This document shows positions 44,837 through 52,754 of a stretch of 64,000 nucleotides of DNA, one piece after another (position 1 is the stretch's first letter; each line of letters opens with the position of its first letter). The notes under the pieces were generated by a model. The model was not told the origin of the DNA and did not search any database. It saw only the letters and a list, made by a program, of their open reading frames with translations. Source of the stretch: Nevskia sp. (lineage in GTDB: Bacteria > Pseudomonadota > Gammaproteobacteria > Nevskiales > Nevskiaceae); assembly GCA_019689635.1 (NCBI GenBank), contig JADGHB010000006.1:21686-85685 (forward strand), in the 5' to 3' direction. The position numbers were made by a program, and so were the translations under genes.

Positions 44837-45559
44837 TCAGCCGAGCAATTCGCGGATGGTGCCGGCCAGTTCCAGGATGGCGCGCTCGCCATCGCCCCGG
44901 TAGGAGGCGCCGTGCATCGTCGCCAGCACGGCCGGTTTCAGCGCGGCCAGGCGTTCCAGCGTGCGCTCGGTGTAGGGCGTGTACGGCAAGTCGTGCGCCA
45001 GCGGGCCGGCGAGGCTGGCACGCATCGCCGCCCGCGCCGGTCCGACGATGTCGGTCTCGATCAAGGCCGGGGTAGCGCCGGGCTGGAAGAACAGGTCGGA
45101 GCAGAACAGCGTGTTCTGCGTCTCGTCGAAAAATAAACCCGCATCCCAGCCGTGCGGCAGGTGGGGCGTGGCCAGAAAGCGCAGGCGGTGCCTACCGGTG
45201 ACCAAGATCTCGCCGTTCTGCAGCACGCGCGGCTCGCGGTCGGCGTAGTCCTTGAGCATCACCTGCGCGCCGACGAAGCCGCACACCGGTTGCGCGCGCG
45301 GCGCCGCGGCCAGGAACTCGTTGAGCGCACCGCACTCGTCGGGCTCGAAGTGGCTGTAGCCGATCCAGCGCAAGCGCGCCGGATCGATCAGCGAGCGTAG
45401 CGCTTCCAGCGTGACGGAAAACATGCGGCGCAGCCCGGTGTGCATGAGGAAGGGTTCTTCGTCGCGCACCAGGAACTGGTTGAACTGGATTCCGTACTCC
45501 GGGTGCAGCGTGGAGAGGCGGAACACGTCCGCGGCGATTTCGGTGACGACGGTTTCCAT
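44837..45559 (-). CDS. Flavodiiron-type (ODP) metallo-beta-lactamase-fold protein
   Basis: 240 residues, lacking the flavodoxin domain of true flavodiiron proteins. The diiron ligands of the ODP class can be traced: YSHFEPDECG (His, Glu, Asp), the His in ATPHLPHGWDAG, the bridging Asp in LFCSDLFF and the terminal His in ATMHGASYRGD. Stand-alone ODP proteins may sense oxygen or act as hydrolases or oxidoreductases. The start at 45559 (METVVTEI) precedes the first strand; the next upstream gene starts more than 1.7 kb away on this strand after DUF4169 and GFA genes. Confidence 0.85.
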   Translation of the reverse strand: METVVTEIAADVFRLSTLHPEYGIQFNQFLVRDEEPFLMHTGLRRMFSVTLEALRSLIDPARLRWIGYSHFEPDECGALNEFLAAAPRAQPVCGFVGAQVMLKDYADREPRVLQNGEILVTGRHRLRFLATPHLPHGWDAGLFFDETQNTLFCSDLFFQPGATPALIETDIVGPARAAMRASLAGPLAHDLPYTPYTERTLERLAALKPAVLATMHGASYRGDGERAILELAGTIRELLG

Positions 45560-45631
45560 GGCGTACTTCGCATTCGGTCCGCAGTGGCGCACAAGCGTAG
45601 CGCAGTACTGCGGCCGCGTGTGCGAGCGCGC

Positions 45632-45829
45632 TCAAGCTTCCGGTTCGTCCGGCGCGGGCTCGCGGCGCAGCAGGTCGAGCTTGCGTTTTTCTGCTTCGTC
45701 CAGGGCCGCTTGGCGTTCTTTGTCCGCCTTGCTGCGGCCGTGGCGCGCGCGGTTTTCCGCCGCGCGCCGTTGCGCCGCCTCGCGCGCCTTGCGCTTGCGG
45801 AACTTGCCGAGGTTCACGACCTTGCTCAT
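45632..45829 (-). CDS. DUF4169 family small basic protein
   Basis: 65-residue, highly charged, helical protein. VVNLGKFRKRKAREAAQRRA and the ENRARHGRSKADKERQ segment are the DUF4169 signature. It is common in proteobacteria, with no known function. It lies between the flavodiiron-type gene and a GFA gene on the same strand, probably in one transcript. Confidence 0.85.
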   Translation of the reverse strand: MSKVVNLGKFRKRKAREAAQRRAAENRARHGRSKADKERQAALDEAEKRKLDLLRREPAPDEPEA

Positions 45830-45903
45830 GCGCCGGTCTTTCGCGCCTCAGGACGCCGGCGCATGGCGGTCGAGCCTGGCGATCGGCTTGCGCTTCATCG
45901 CCC

Positions 45904-46329
45904 TCACTCGGGCAGCGTGACGCCGGAGCCGCCCATCTCCTTGGGGAAGTCCTTCAGCTTGGGCAGGCCGTCCTTGATGCGCAGCACGGTTTCGCCGTAG
46001 TTCACGTGCAGCGCCGGCTTGAATTCGAGATCCGGCAGCATCGCCGCGAACACGTCCACCAGGCCCAGCGGCGGATGCTCGGTGAACAAGTGTCCGCCGC
46101 AGCGCGTGCACCACTTGCGATAGCTGACCGGCGTCTTGTGGTAAGTGCCGATATGCTCGGCGCCTTGAGTCACTTTCACCGCATCCGGCTTCCACAGGGA
46201 AAAGGCGTTCACCGGCCCCGCCGACCAGTGCCGGCAGGATTCGCAGTGGCAGTAGCCCATCGCCTCGGGCTCTCCCCTGACCGTGAACTGGACCGCGCCG
46301 CAAAAGCACTTGCCTCGGTACTCGCCCAT
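45904..46329 (-). CDS. GFA (glutathione-dependent formaldehyde-activating) family protein
   Basis: 141-residue zinc protein of the Gfa/CENP-V family. The three zinc-binding motifs are visible: GKCFCGAVQF, YCHCESCRHW and KWCTRCGGHL. Gfa itself was proposed to condense formaldehyde with glutathione, but most members have unproven activity. GAGGAG lies six bases before the ATG at 46329. Confidence 0.9.
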   Translation of the reverse strand: MGEYRGKCFCGAVQFTVRGEPEAMGYCHCESCRHWSAGPVNAFSLWKPDAVKVTQGAEHIGTYHKTPVSYRKWCTRCGGHLFTEHPPLGLVDVFAAMLPDLEFKPALHVNYGETVLRIKDGLPKLKDFPKEMGGSGVTLPE

Positions 46330-46455
46330 CGGACTCCTCCTCAAGATGGATCGTTTGCTGGATCGCCCGCACGCCGGCCACCCTCGCTAGGATGCAGCAA
46401 GCGCCCGGAAGTTGCACCCGCGGTGCAGGCGGGCGTTGATCCGAAGCGCCGCGCC

Positions 46456-47250
46456 TCAGGTCGTCGAATCGCGGCGCAGGTGCTCGTGGCTGCGCAGGTG
46501 TTCGGTGCAATAGGCCAGCGGCGGCTCGCATTTCGTGCAGTAGCGGAAGTCCATCGTCGGGTTCGACTTGTCGGTCACGCCGCACACCGCGCACACGTGC
46601 CGCGGCTGGTCGCGCGCGGCGCTGGCCTTGGCCTGCTGACGCAGGCGGCGCTGCCCGTAGCGCGCCGTGGCGTACAGATCGCGGCCGAAGAACACCAGGA
46701 AGTTGGTGATCGCCGCCAGGATCAGCGCCCGCTCGGCCCAGCCGCCGGTAAGGAACTGGTAGCCGTAAAACAGCCAGGTGACCAGCGCCAGCCACTTGAT
46801 GCGCACCGGCAGCACGAAGAACAGCAGCAGCTCGTAATCCGGGTACAGGGCGGCGAAGGCCAGGAAGATCGAGCCGGTGATGTAGATGTTGGTGGCGGGG
46901 TTGTAGGGAAAGGCGAAAGCGACCGCCACCGTCAAGGCAAAGCCGATCAGCACGTACAGGTTGTAGCGCAAAGCGCCCCAGTGGCCTTCCAGCGCCCCGC
47001 CCATGAACCACAGCAGGTACAGCGCGAAAACCGCGAAAATCGGATTGCCCAGCGGCGGCGTGAACAGGAAGGAGACCAGCCGCCACCACTGGCCGGCCAG
47101 CACCGCCTCCGGGATCAGCACGATGGCGCCGAGGAAGCCCGGCATCGCCAGGCTCAGCAGCAGCACGAGGCCCTGGCCGCCGACCAGGTACATGGTCAGG
47201 TCGTGGATCGCGTAGCGGGAGAGCTTGCGTTCGAGTTGTTTGAAAGTCAT
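46456..47250 (-). CDS. Inactive rhomboid-like membrane protein with C-terminal zinc ribbon
   Basis: 264 residues. Six hydrophobic segments show the rhomboid/Derlin fold, most clearly in ALYPDYELLLFFVLPVRIKW. The catalytic GxSG is replaced by ITGSIF, with Thr where the serine should be, and the helix-6 histidine position reads AITNFLVFF, so proteolysis is unlikely. The C terminus holds a Cys-rich zinc-binding module (HVCAVCGV, then YCTKCEPPLAYCTEH). It may bind membrane proteins without cutting them, as pseudo-rhomboids do elsewhere. The start at 47250 (MTFKQLER) lacks a clear Shine-Dalgarno. Confidence 0.75.
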   Translation of the reverse strand: MTFKQLERKLSRYAIHDLTMYLVGGQGLVLLLSLAMPGFLGAIVLIPEAVLAGQWWRLVSFLFTPPLGNPIFAVFALYLLWFMGGALEGHWGALRYNLYVLIGFALTVAVAFAFPYNPATNIYITGSIFLAFAALYPDYELLLFFVLPVRIKWLALVTWLFYGYQFLTGGWAERALILAAITNFLVFFGRDLYATARYGQRRLRQQAKASAARDQPRHVCAVCGVTDKSNPTMDFRYCTKCEPPLAYCTEHLRSHEHLRRDSTT

Positions 47251-47611
47251 GGGGGGCGAATGTGGGCGCGTCGAGCGTGGCGTCCAGTTTAGCGGTGCAG
47301 CGGCTTGACCACCCATCAGGGCGAGCCACGGCGGTACTGCCGCGGATGTTCCCTTGCATCCGCGACGTTTTCCAAAAGACATCCTCGAAGAGGTCCTAGC
47401 CTTTCGACGGACGCTTTCCATGATCGGGGGCGTGAGCCAGAGCACCGATCCACTGAAAATGTCCCGATCGGTCGAGATCGCCGCAGCGCTTGGCAAAGGC
47501 CGATGGCGATTTGACGCAGTTCAAATCGCGGTGGAATGCTTGCGCCTCGATCGAGCCGGGAAGCAAAGCCCGGCACGACGGCGGAATTTCCCCGGAGAGC
47601 AGGAGGTCGAA
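47251..47611. other. Divergent intergenic region without an identified gene; contains a dyad
   Basis: This 361-base gap separates the rhomboid-like gene (minus) from the TfoX-N gene (plus) and must hold promoters for both. The plus-strand frame is open from 47354, but that extension has no family match and the strong Shine-Dalgarno lies at 47600. The one clear structure is a nine-base inverted repeat, GCGATTTGA (47506-47514) and TCAAATCGC (47521-47529) with a six-base spacer, which could be a repressor operator or a hairpin. Confidence 0.5.
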
Positions 47612-47965
47612 ATGGCGGTCGACGAAGCGCTCAACGAACGCGTGCGCCAGCTCCTCGGCGACCGCGATATTGTCGAGAAACGCATGTTCAGCGGCACCTG
47701 CTTCCTGCTCAACGGTCACATGCTCTGCGCGGTCAATCGCGAGCGCATGATGTTTCGCGTCGGCAGGGATCAGAACCAGACGGCGCTCGAGCGAGGTGCA
47801 ACGCAGGTCGAGATGCGGGGACGGGCGATGAGCGGGTTCGTGTGGGTGGAGCGCGAACGCTTGAACCGGACGCCAGCGCTCCGGCGGTGGCTGGAGATGG
47901 CGCGCAAGCATGTCGAAACCATGCCGGCGAAGCAGGTCAAGAGAGGCAAGGCGCCAGTGAAATGA
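47612..47965 (+). CDS. TfoX/Sxy N-terminal domain protein
   Basis: 117 residues corresponding to the TfoX N-terminal domain alone: VRQLLGDRDIVEKRMFSGTC, then FLLNGHMLCAV and MFRVGRDQN. In full-length TfoX/Sxy this domain helps Crp-dependent competence gene induction; the C-terminal domain is absent here, so a competence role is uncertain. AGGAGG stands five bases before the ATG at 47612. Its 3' end faces nrdB and they share a terminator. Confidence 0.85.
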   Translation: MAVDEALNERVRQLLGDRDIVEKRMFSGTCFLLNGHMLCAVNRERMMFRVGRDQNQTALERGATQVEMRGRAMSGFVWVERERLNRTPALRRWLEMARKHVETMPAKQVKRGKAPVK

Positions 47966-47991
47966 GAAAAGCGCCTTGCGGCGCTTTCTCA
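47964..47991. terminator. Bidirectional hairpin between TfoX-N and nrdB genes
   Basis: GAGAAAAGCGCC and GGCGCTTTCTC pair almost perfectly around a TTGC loop. A/T-rich flanks on each side allow it to terminate both convergent transcripts, although neither side has a long T run. Confidence 0.6.
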
Positions 47992-48016
47992 TGCCTTGAG
48001 CGGAACCCGCAGGAGA

Positions 48017-49276
48017 TCAATCCCAACTCAACGCCCCGCCCGTCTGATACTCGGTGACGCGCGTCTCGAAGAAGTTCTTCTCCTTCTTGAGGTCCATCAC
48101 CTCGCTCATCCACGGGAAGGGGTTCTCGGCGCCGGGGTAGATTTCCTTGAGGCCGATCTGGGCGCAGCGGCGGTTGGCGATGTAGCTCATGTACTCGTTG
48201 AACATCGCCGCGTTGAGGCCCAGCACGCCGCGCGGCATGGTGTCGTGGGCATAGCGGATTTCGAGCGTCGTCGCCTCGTGGATCATGGCGCGCGCCTCCT
48301 CCTGGAACTTGGGCGTCCACAGATGGGGGTTCTCGATCTTGATCTGGTTGATGACGTCGATGCCGAAGTTCATGTGCATGGCTTCGTCGCGCATGATGTA
48401 CTGGATCTGCTCGGTGGTGCCGGGCAGCTTGTTGCGCCGGCCGAAGGACAGCAGCTGCACGAAGCCGACGTAGAAGAAGATCCCCTCGAACACCACGTAG
48501 AACGCGATCAGATCGCGCAGCAGGCGCTGGTCGTTCTCGGGCGTGCCGGTGTGGAAGTCGGGATCGGCCAGCGACTGCGTGTAGGGCAGCGACCAGGCGG
48601 CCTTGTCGTGCACCGCGGGCACTTCGCGATACATGTTGAACACTTCCGCCTCGTCCATGCCCAGCGACTCGATGATGTACTGGTAGGCGTGAGTGTGGAT
48701 CGCCTCCTCGAAGGCCTGACGCAGCAGGTACTGGCGGCACTCGGGGTTGGTCAGATGGCGGTACACGGCGAGCACCAGGTTGTTCGCCACCAGCGAGTCG
48801 GCGGTGGAGAAGAAGCCCAGCGCGCGCTTGATGATGGTGCGCTCGTCCTCGGTCAAGCCTTTGGGGTCCTGCCACTGGGCGATGTCCGTCGCCATCTGGA
48901 TTTCCTGCGGCATCCAGTGGTTGTTGCAGGCGGCCAGGTACTTGTCCCAGGCCCACTTGTACTTGAAGGGCACGAGCTGGTTGAGGTCCGCGCGGCAGTT
49001 GATGATTTTCTTGTCGTCCACGTGGATGCGGCGCGCGCCCATCTCCAGGGATTCCAGGCCGGTGGCGCCGGATTCCACGCGCGCCGGCGGGGGCTGGAGC
49101 CGAAACTCATCGGGCGCGGGGATGCGCGGGGCGGGATCGGGTCCGCGCGCCGGCACGACCGCGGCGTTCATCGCCAGCGCGGGGTGCGGCACCACGCGGG
49201 CGCCGCCCTGGCCCGCGGCGCGCGGCGGCGCGGCGTGGACGGGAGTGGAAGTCGGTTCGTCGTCCCAGGTGAGCAT
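48017..49276 (-). CDS. nrdB: Class Ia ribonucleoside-diphosphate reductase small subunit
   Basis: Supplies the tyrosyl radical for deoxyribonucleotide synthesis with NrdA; 419 residues. Diiron ligands are seen in [14 protein letters not shown] (Asp), [13 protein letters not shown] (Glu and His), [10 protein letters not shown] (Glu) and [10 protein letters not shown] (Glu, His). The radical Tyr is in HTHAYQYII at the E. coli Y122 position. An unusual Pro/Ala-rich N-terminal extension of about 80 residues precedes the core. The C terminus ([12 protein letters not shown]) is the NrdA-binding tail. ATG 49276 has GGAG seven bases upstream. It is the third gene of the nrdA operon. Confidence 0.95.
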   Translation of the reverse strand: MLTWDDEPTSTPVHAAPPRAAGQGGARVVPHPALAMNAAVVPARGPDPAPRIPAPDEFRLQPPPARVESGATGLESLEMGARRIHVDDKKIINCRADLNQLVPFKYKWAWDKYLAACNNHWMPQEIQMATDIAQWQDPKGLTEDERTIIKRALGFFSTADSLVANNLVLAVYRHLTNPECRQYLLRQAFEEAIHTHAYQYIIESLGMDEAEVFNMYREVPAVHDKAAWSLPYTQSLADPDFHTGTPENDQRLLRDLIAFYVVFEGIFFYVGFVQLLSFGRRNKLPGTTEQIQYIMRDEAMHMNFGIDVINQIKIENPHLWTPKFQEEARAMIHEATTLEIRYAHDTMPRGVLGLNAAMFNEYMSYIANRRCAQIGLKEIYPGAENPFPWMSEVMDLKKEKNFFETRVTEYQTGGALSWD

Positions 49277-49303
49277 TTTCAATCTCCAGAAATCATATGG
49301 GCG

Positions 49304-49477
49304 CTATTTCTCTTTTCTGACGCCCTTGAAAGGATCGTGATTCGCCTTTTGATCCATGAATCGCCCGGTTTCGGTGTCTCGCTTTACCCACCGTCCGTTA
49401 TGCGGGTTGTAAATCTGAGAGCGATCACGAACCGCACCATTCCGGTGTCCATCGCCTTTGGGAGGATTGGTCGCCAT
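49304..49477 (-). CDS. 57-residue conserved small protein between nrdA and nrdB
   Basis: A short gene of 58 codons encoding MATNPPKGDGHRNGAVRDRS at the N terminus and ending in PFKGVRKEK; the middle reads YNPHNGRWVKRDTETGRFMD. It lies 12 bases after nrdA and 27 bases before nrdB, on the same strand. I recognise this sequence type as a widespread, uncharacterised small basic protein of proteobacteria (KGDGHR...RDTETGRFMD...GVRKEK). Base composition is visibly more AT-rich than in its neighbours. No function is known; position suggests a tie to nucleotide metabolism, but that is inference. Confidence 0.85.
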   Translation of the reverse strand: MATNPPKGDGHRNGAVRDRSQIYNPHNGRWVKRDTETGRFMDQKANHDPFKGVRKEK

Positions 49478-49489
49478 GACGTTTGGTCC

Positions 49490-52420
49490 CTATTGGCAGG
49501 CTTCGCAATCTGGATCGAGGATCGAGCAAACCTTCGCCCCGGATACACCGCTGGACGCGACGGGCGCGGCGGCTTTCGTCGCCGGCTTGGCGGAAATGCC
49601 GCCTTCACCCTGGTCCACCTGGTTCAAGCGGTGGTCGGTGATGGTGGTCTTCTCCGCGTGGGTGGCGCCCAGCGTGCGCAGGTAGTAGGTGGTCTTGAGG
49701 CCGGAAATCCAGGCGTGCTTGTACAGCTCGTCCAGCTTCTTGCCGGAGGGCTGGGCCAGGTACAGGTTCAGCGACTGCGCCTGGTCGATCCACTTCTGCC
49801 GGCGGCTGCCCGCGTCCACCAGGCGCTTGGGGTCGATCTCGAAGGCGCACTTGTAGAGCTGCTTGAGTTCCGGCGGCACGCGGTCGATTTTCTGCACGCT
49901 GCCGTCGAAGTACTTGAGGTCGTGCACCATGACCTCGTCCCACAGGCCGAGTGCTTTGAGGTCGTTGACCAGATACTCGTTGACCACGGTGAACTCGCCG
50001 GACAGGTTCGACTTGACGTACAGGTTCTGGTAGGTGGGCTCGATGGACTGCGACACGCCGCAGATGTTGGCGATGGTCGCGGTGGGCGCGATCGCCATGG
50101 TGTTGCTGTTGCGCATGCCCACCTGCTTGACGCGCGCGCGCAGGCCGTCCCAGTCGAACTGGCCGGAAACGCTGGTGTCCTGTTTCAGATAAGGTCCGCG
50201 CGCTTGCGCGAGCAGCCGGATGGAGTCGATGGGCAGGATGCCCTGGTCCCACAGCGAGCCCTTGAAGCTGGAATAGGGGCCGCGCTCGGCCGCGAGATCG
50301 GTGCTGGCCTTGATCGCGTAATAGCTGATCGCCTCCATCGAGTAGTCGGCGAACTGGATCGCCGCGTCCGACTCGTAGGGCAGGCGCAGCTTGTAGAGCG
50401 CGTCGTTGAAGCCCATCACGCCCAGCCCCACCGGGCGGTGGCGCAGGTTGGCGTTACGCGCCGCCGGCACGGTGTAGTAGTTGTAGTCGATGACGTTGTC
50501 GAGCATGCGCATCGCGGTGTTGATGGTCTTTTCCAGCTTGGCGAGATCGAGCTTGCCGTCGATCACGTGACTGGCCAGATTCACCGAGCCGAGATTGCAC
50601 ACCGCGATCTCCTGGCCGGCCTTGGTGTTGAGCGTGATTTCGGTGCACAGGTTGGACGAATGCACCACGCCCACGTGCTGCTGGGGGCTGCGCAGGTTGC
50701 AGGCGTCCTTGAAGGTGATCCACGGGTGCCCGGTTTCGAACAGCATCGAGAGCATCTTGCGCCACAGCTGCACGGCGGGCAGACGCCGGAAATTCTTGAT
50801 GCGGCCCTCGTCGGCGGCGCGCTCGTACTCGACGTAGCGCTTCTCGAAGTCTGCGCCGACCAGGTCGTGCAGGTCGGGCGTCTCGTCGGGCGAGAACAAA
50901 GTCCACTGGCCTTCCTCCATCACGCGCTTCATGAACAGGTCCGGCACCCAGTTGGCGGTGTTCATGTCGTGCGTGCGGCGGCGGTCGTCGCCGGTGTTCT
51001 TGCGCAGCTCCAGGAATTCCTCGATGTCGCGGTGCCAGGTTTCCAGATAAGCGCACACCGCGCCCTTGCGCTTGCCTCCTTGGTTGACCGCCACGGCGGT
51101 GTCGTTGGCGACCTTGAGGAACGGCACCACGCCGTTGGACTTGCCGTTGGTGCCCTTGATGTGAGAGCCCATGCCGCGCACCGGCGTCCAGTCGTTGCCC
51201 AGGCCGCCGGCAAACTTCGACAGCATGGCGTTGTCGTGGATGGCGCCGAAGATGCCGTGCAGGTCGTCCGGCACCTGGGTGAGGTAGCAGGACGACAGCT
51301 GCGGGCGCAGGGTGCCGGAGTTGAACAGGGTCGGCGTGCTCGACATGAAATCGAACGACGACAGCAGTTGATAAAACTCGATGGCGCGCGCCTCGCGGTC
51401 GATCTCGTTCATGGCCAGGCCCATGGCCACGCGCATGAAGAAGGCCTGCGGCAGCTCGAAGCGCACCTTGTTGCTGTGGATGAAGTAGCGGTCGTACAGG
51501 GTTTGCAGGCCGAGGTAATCGAATTTCTGGTCGCGTTCCGGCAGCAGGGCGCGGCCCAGCTTGTCGAGGTCGAACAGGCACAGCCTGGGGTCGAGCAGTT
51601 CCAGCGAGACGGCTTTGTGCACGTATTCGCGGAAATAGTCGGGGTACAGCCCTTTCATCTCCTCGAAGGTCGGGCGCGTCTGTGCCATGCCGAGGAACTT
51701 CGTCGCCTCATGGCGCAGCGCATCGAGCAGCAGGCGCGCGGAGACGTAGGTGTAGTTCGGCTCCTTCTCGATGCGCGCGCGGGCGGCCAGCGTCAGCGCC
51801 TGGCTGAGCTCGGCTTCGGGAATGCCGTCGTAGAGATCGCGCAGCGCCGCGGCGACCACTTCTTCAGCGTCCACGCCGCTCAAGCCGGCGCAGGCTTCGG
51901 CGACCACGCGGCGCAGACGCTCGTGGTTGAGCGGGCGCAAGCTGCCATCGTCGAGCTGGACGCGGAGCGCCGCCGCAGCGGGCGCGGCGGATTTCTTGGC
52001 CGCGGCCTCGGCGGCGCGCGCGCGGGCGCGCTCCTCGCGGTAGAGCACGTAGTCGCGCGCCACTTTGTGCTCGCCGGCGCGCATCAACGCCAGTTCGACC
52101 TGGTCCTGGATGTCCTCGATGTGCAGCGTGCCGCCGCCGGAGAGATGGCGGGTGAGCGCCTGCACCACCTGGCGCGTGAGCGTCTCGACTTTGTCGCGCA
52201 CGCCCGAGCTGGCCGCCGCCTGGCCGCCTTCCACGGCCAGGAAGGCCTTGGTCAGCGCGATCGAGATCTTGGCGGGATCGAAGGCGGTGAGCTTGCCGTT
52301 GCGGCGGATCACCTTGATCCCGCCCGGCGCGGCGGCGGCGAGTTCGGCGGTGGACTCCGGCGCCGCTTCGGATGCGGGCGAGCGGGCCGGGGTGGAAGCG
52401 GTGAAGGCTTGGGTTTGCAT
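49490..52420 (-). CDS. nrdA: Class Ia ribonucleoside-diphosphate reductase large subunit with two ATP-cones
   Basis: Catalytic and allosteric subunit, 976 residues. Two ATP-cone domains are present: the first (about residues 34-130, IKVIRRNGKLTAFDPAKI) is intact, and the second (about 151-240, LRVQLDDGSLRPLNHERL) lacks the basic nucleotide-binding residues and looks degenerate, as in Pseudomonas NrdA. The active site is complete: the SSCYLTQV and AVCNLGSVN cysteines, the radical cysteine in SSNLCTEI, and the C-terminal CxxC in DPDCEACQ that reduces it. ATG 52420 is preceded at 11 bases by GGGGAG. It heads the nrdA-small gene-nrdB operon. Confidence 0.96.
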   Translation of the reverse strand: MQTQAFTASTPARSPASEAAPESTAELAAAAPGGIKVIRRNGKLTAFDPAKISIALTKAFLAVEGGQAAASSGVRDKVETLTRQVVQALTRHLSGGGTLHIEDIQDQVELALMRAGEHKVARDYVLYREERARARAAEAAAKKSAAPAAAALRVQLDDGSLRPLNHERLRRVVAEACAGLSGVDAEEVVAAALRDLYDGIPEAELSQALTLAARARIEKEPNYTYVSARLLLDALRHEATKFLGMAQTRPTFEEMKGLYPDYFREYVHKAVSLELLDPRLCLFDLDKLGRALLPERDQKFDYLGLQTLYDRYFIHSNKVRFELPQAFFMRVAMGLAMNEIDREARAIEFYQLLSSFDFMSSTPTLFNSGTLRPQLSSCYLTQVPDDLHGIFGAIHDNAMLSKFAGGLGNDWTPVRGMGSHIKGTNGKSNGVVPFLKVANDTAVAVNQGGKRKGAVCAYLETWHRDIEEFLELRKNTGDDRRRTHDMNTANWVPDLFMKRVMEEGQWTLFSPDETPDLHDLVGADFEKRYVEYERAADEGRIKNFRRLPAVQLWRKMLSMLFETGHPWITFKDACNLRSPQQHVGVVHSSNLCTEITLNTKAGQEIAVCNLGSVNLASHVIDGKLDLAKLEKTINTAMRMLDNVIDYNYYTVPAARNANLRHRPVGLGVMGFNDALYKLRLPYESDAAIQFADYSMEAISYYAIKASTDLAAERGPYSSFKGSLWDQGILPIDSIRLLAQARGPYLKQDTSVSGQFDWDGLRARVKQVGMRNSNTMAIAPTATIANICGVSQSIEPTYQNLYVKSNLSGEFTVVNEYLVNDLKALGLWDEVMVHDLKYFDGSVQKIDRVPPELKQLYKCAFEIDPKRLVDAGSRRQKWIDQAQSLNLYLAQPSGKKLDELYKHAWISGLKTTYYLRTLGATHAEKTTITDHRLNQVDQGEGGISAKPATKAAAPVASSGVSGAKVCSILDPDCEACQ

Positions 52421-52511
52421 GTGTTCGAATTCTCCCCAGTACAGCTTGAGACTGGATCCGGGTCTGCCCGCTCGCGTGACGCGCGGGCGTGCAGGCCAGT
52501 GTTTTGGGGTA

Positions 52512-52559
52512 CCACTATAGATAGTGATTTCCGGCCAGGTCAATAACAAGATTCTGTGT
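52512..52559 (-). promoter_or_regulatory. Pair of NrdR boxes, 32 bases centre to centre
   Basis: The box at 52512-52527 (CCACTATAGATAGTGA) matches the NrdR consensus acaCwAtATmTwGtgt at 13 of 16 positions. The second, at 52544-52559 (TAACAAGATTCTGTGT), matches about 11 of 16. Their starts are exactly 32 bases apart, the three-turn spacing on which the ATP/dATP-cone repressor NrdR depends. They lie 90-140 bases upstream of nrdA and overlap its predicted promoter, so they should repress nrd transcription when dATP is high. Confidence 0.78.
52514..52543 (-). promoter_or_regulatory. nrdA: Sigma-70 promoter of nrdA
   Basis: On the minus strand a -35 TTGACC (52543-52538) and a -10 TATAGT (52519-52514) are separated by 18 bases. 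The -10 lies inside the stronger NrdR box, so NrdR binding would block RNA polymerase. It predicts a 5' leader of about 85 bases. Confidence 0.65.
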
Positions 52560-52581
52560 TAAAAGCTGTGCTTAGAGCTTT

Positions 52582-52625
52582 GACCGCCATGGGACAAGCT
52601 GTGCATAAGCCGCTAAGTGGCGGTC
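52582..52625 (-). promoter_or_regulatory. DnaA box within an inverted repeat upstream of nrdA
   Basis: TTATGCACA on the minus strand (52608-52600) fits the DnaA consensus TTATNCACA exactly. It is flanked by an eight-base inverted repeat, GACCGCCA (52582-52589) and TGGCGGTC (52618-52625). DnaA is known to control nrdAB in E. coli from upstream boxes. The rest of the gap to the end of the acyltransferase gene (52626-52754) shows no other feature. Confidence 0.5.
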
Positions 52626-52754
52626 TTGTTTCGCACTTCTGGAAAAGGGGGCTCGAGGGGGTCGGCCGCGGAAAAGTATGTCAGCCGACGAACGGTGGGT
52701 GGCGTCGATCCCCTTGCCTGGGACCGCCTTGAAGCATGCGGCGCGTCCCTGGAG

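Noticed and set aside
45848..45898. 16-codon minus-strand frame after the GFA gene
   Set aside because: It has a GAGGG upstream but is too short, unconserved as far as I can tell, and looks like chance.
46456..47250. Rhombosortase partner for the GlyGly-CTERM-like protease
   Set aside because: The rhomboid fold is there, but the catalytic serine and histidine are replaced, so it should not cut sorting signals.
47996..52546. 1516-codon open frame on the plus strand
   Set aside because: It is antisense to nrdA and nrdB. High GC keeps the opposite frame free of stops, and its translation has no domain or sensible composition.
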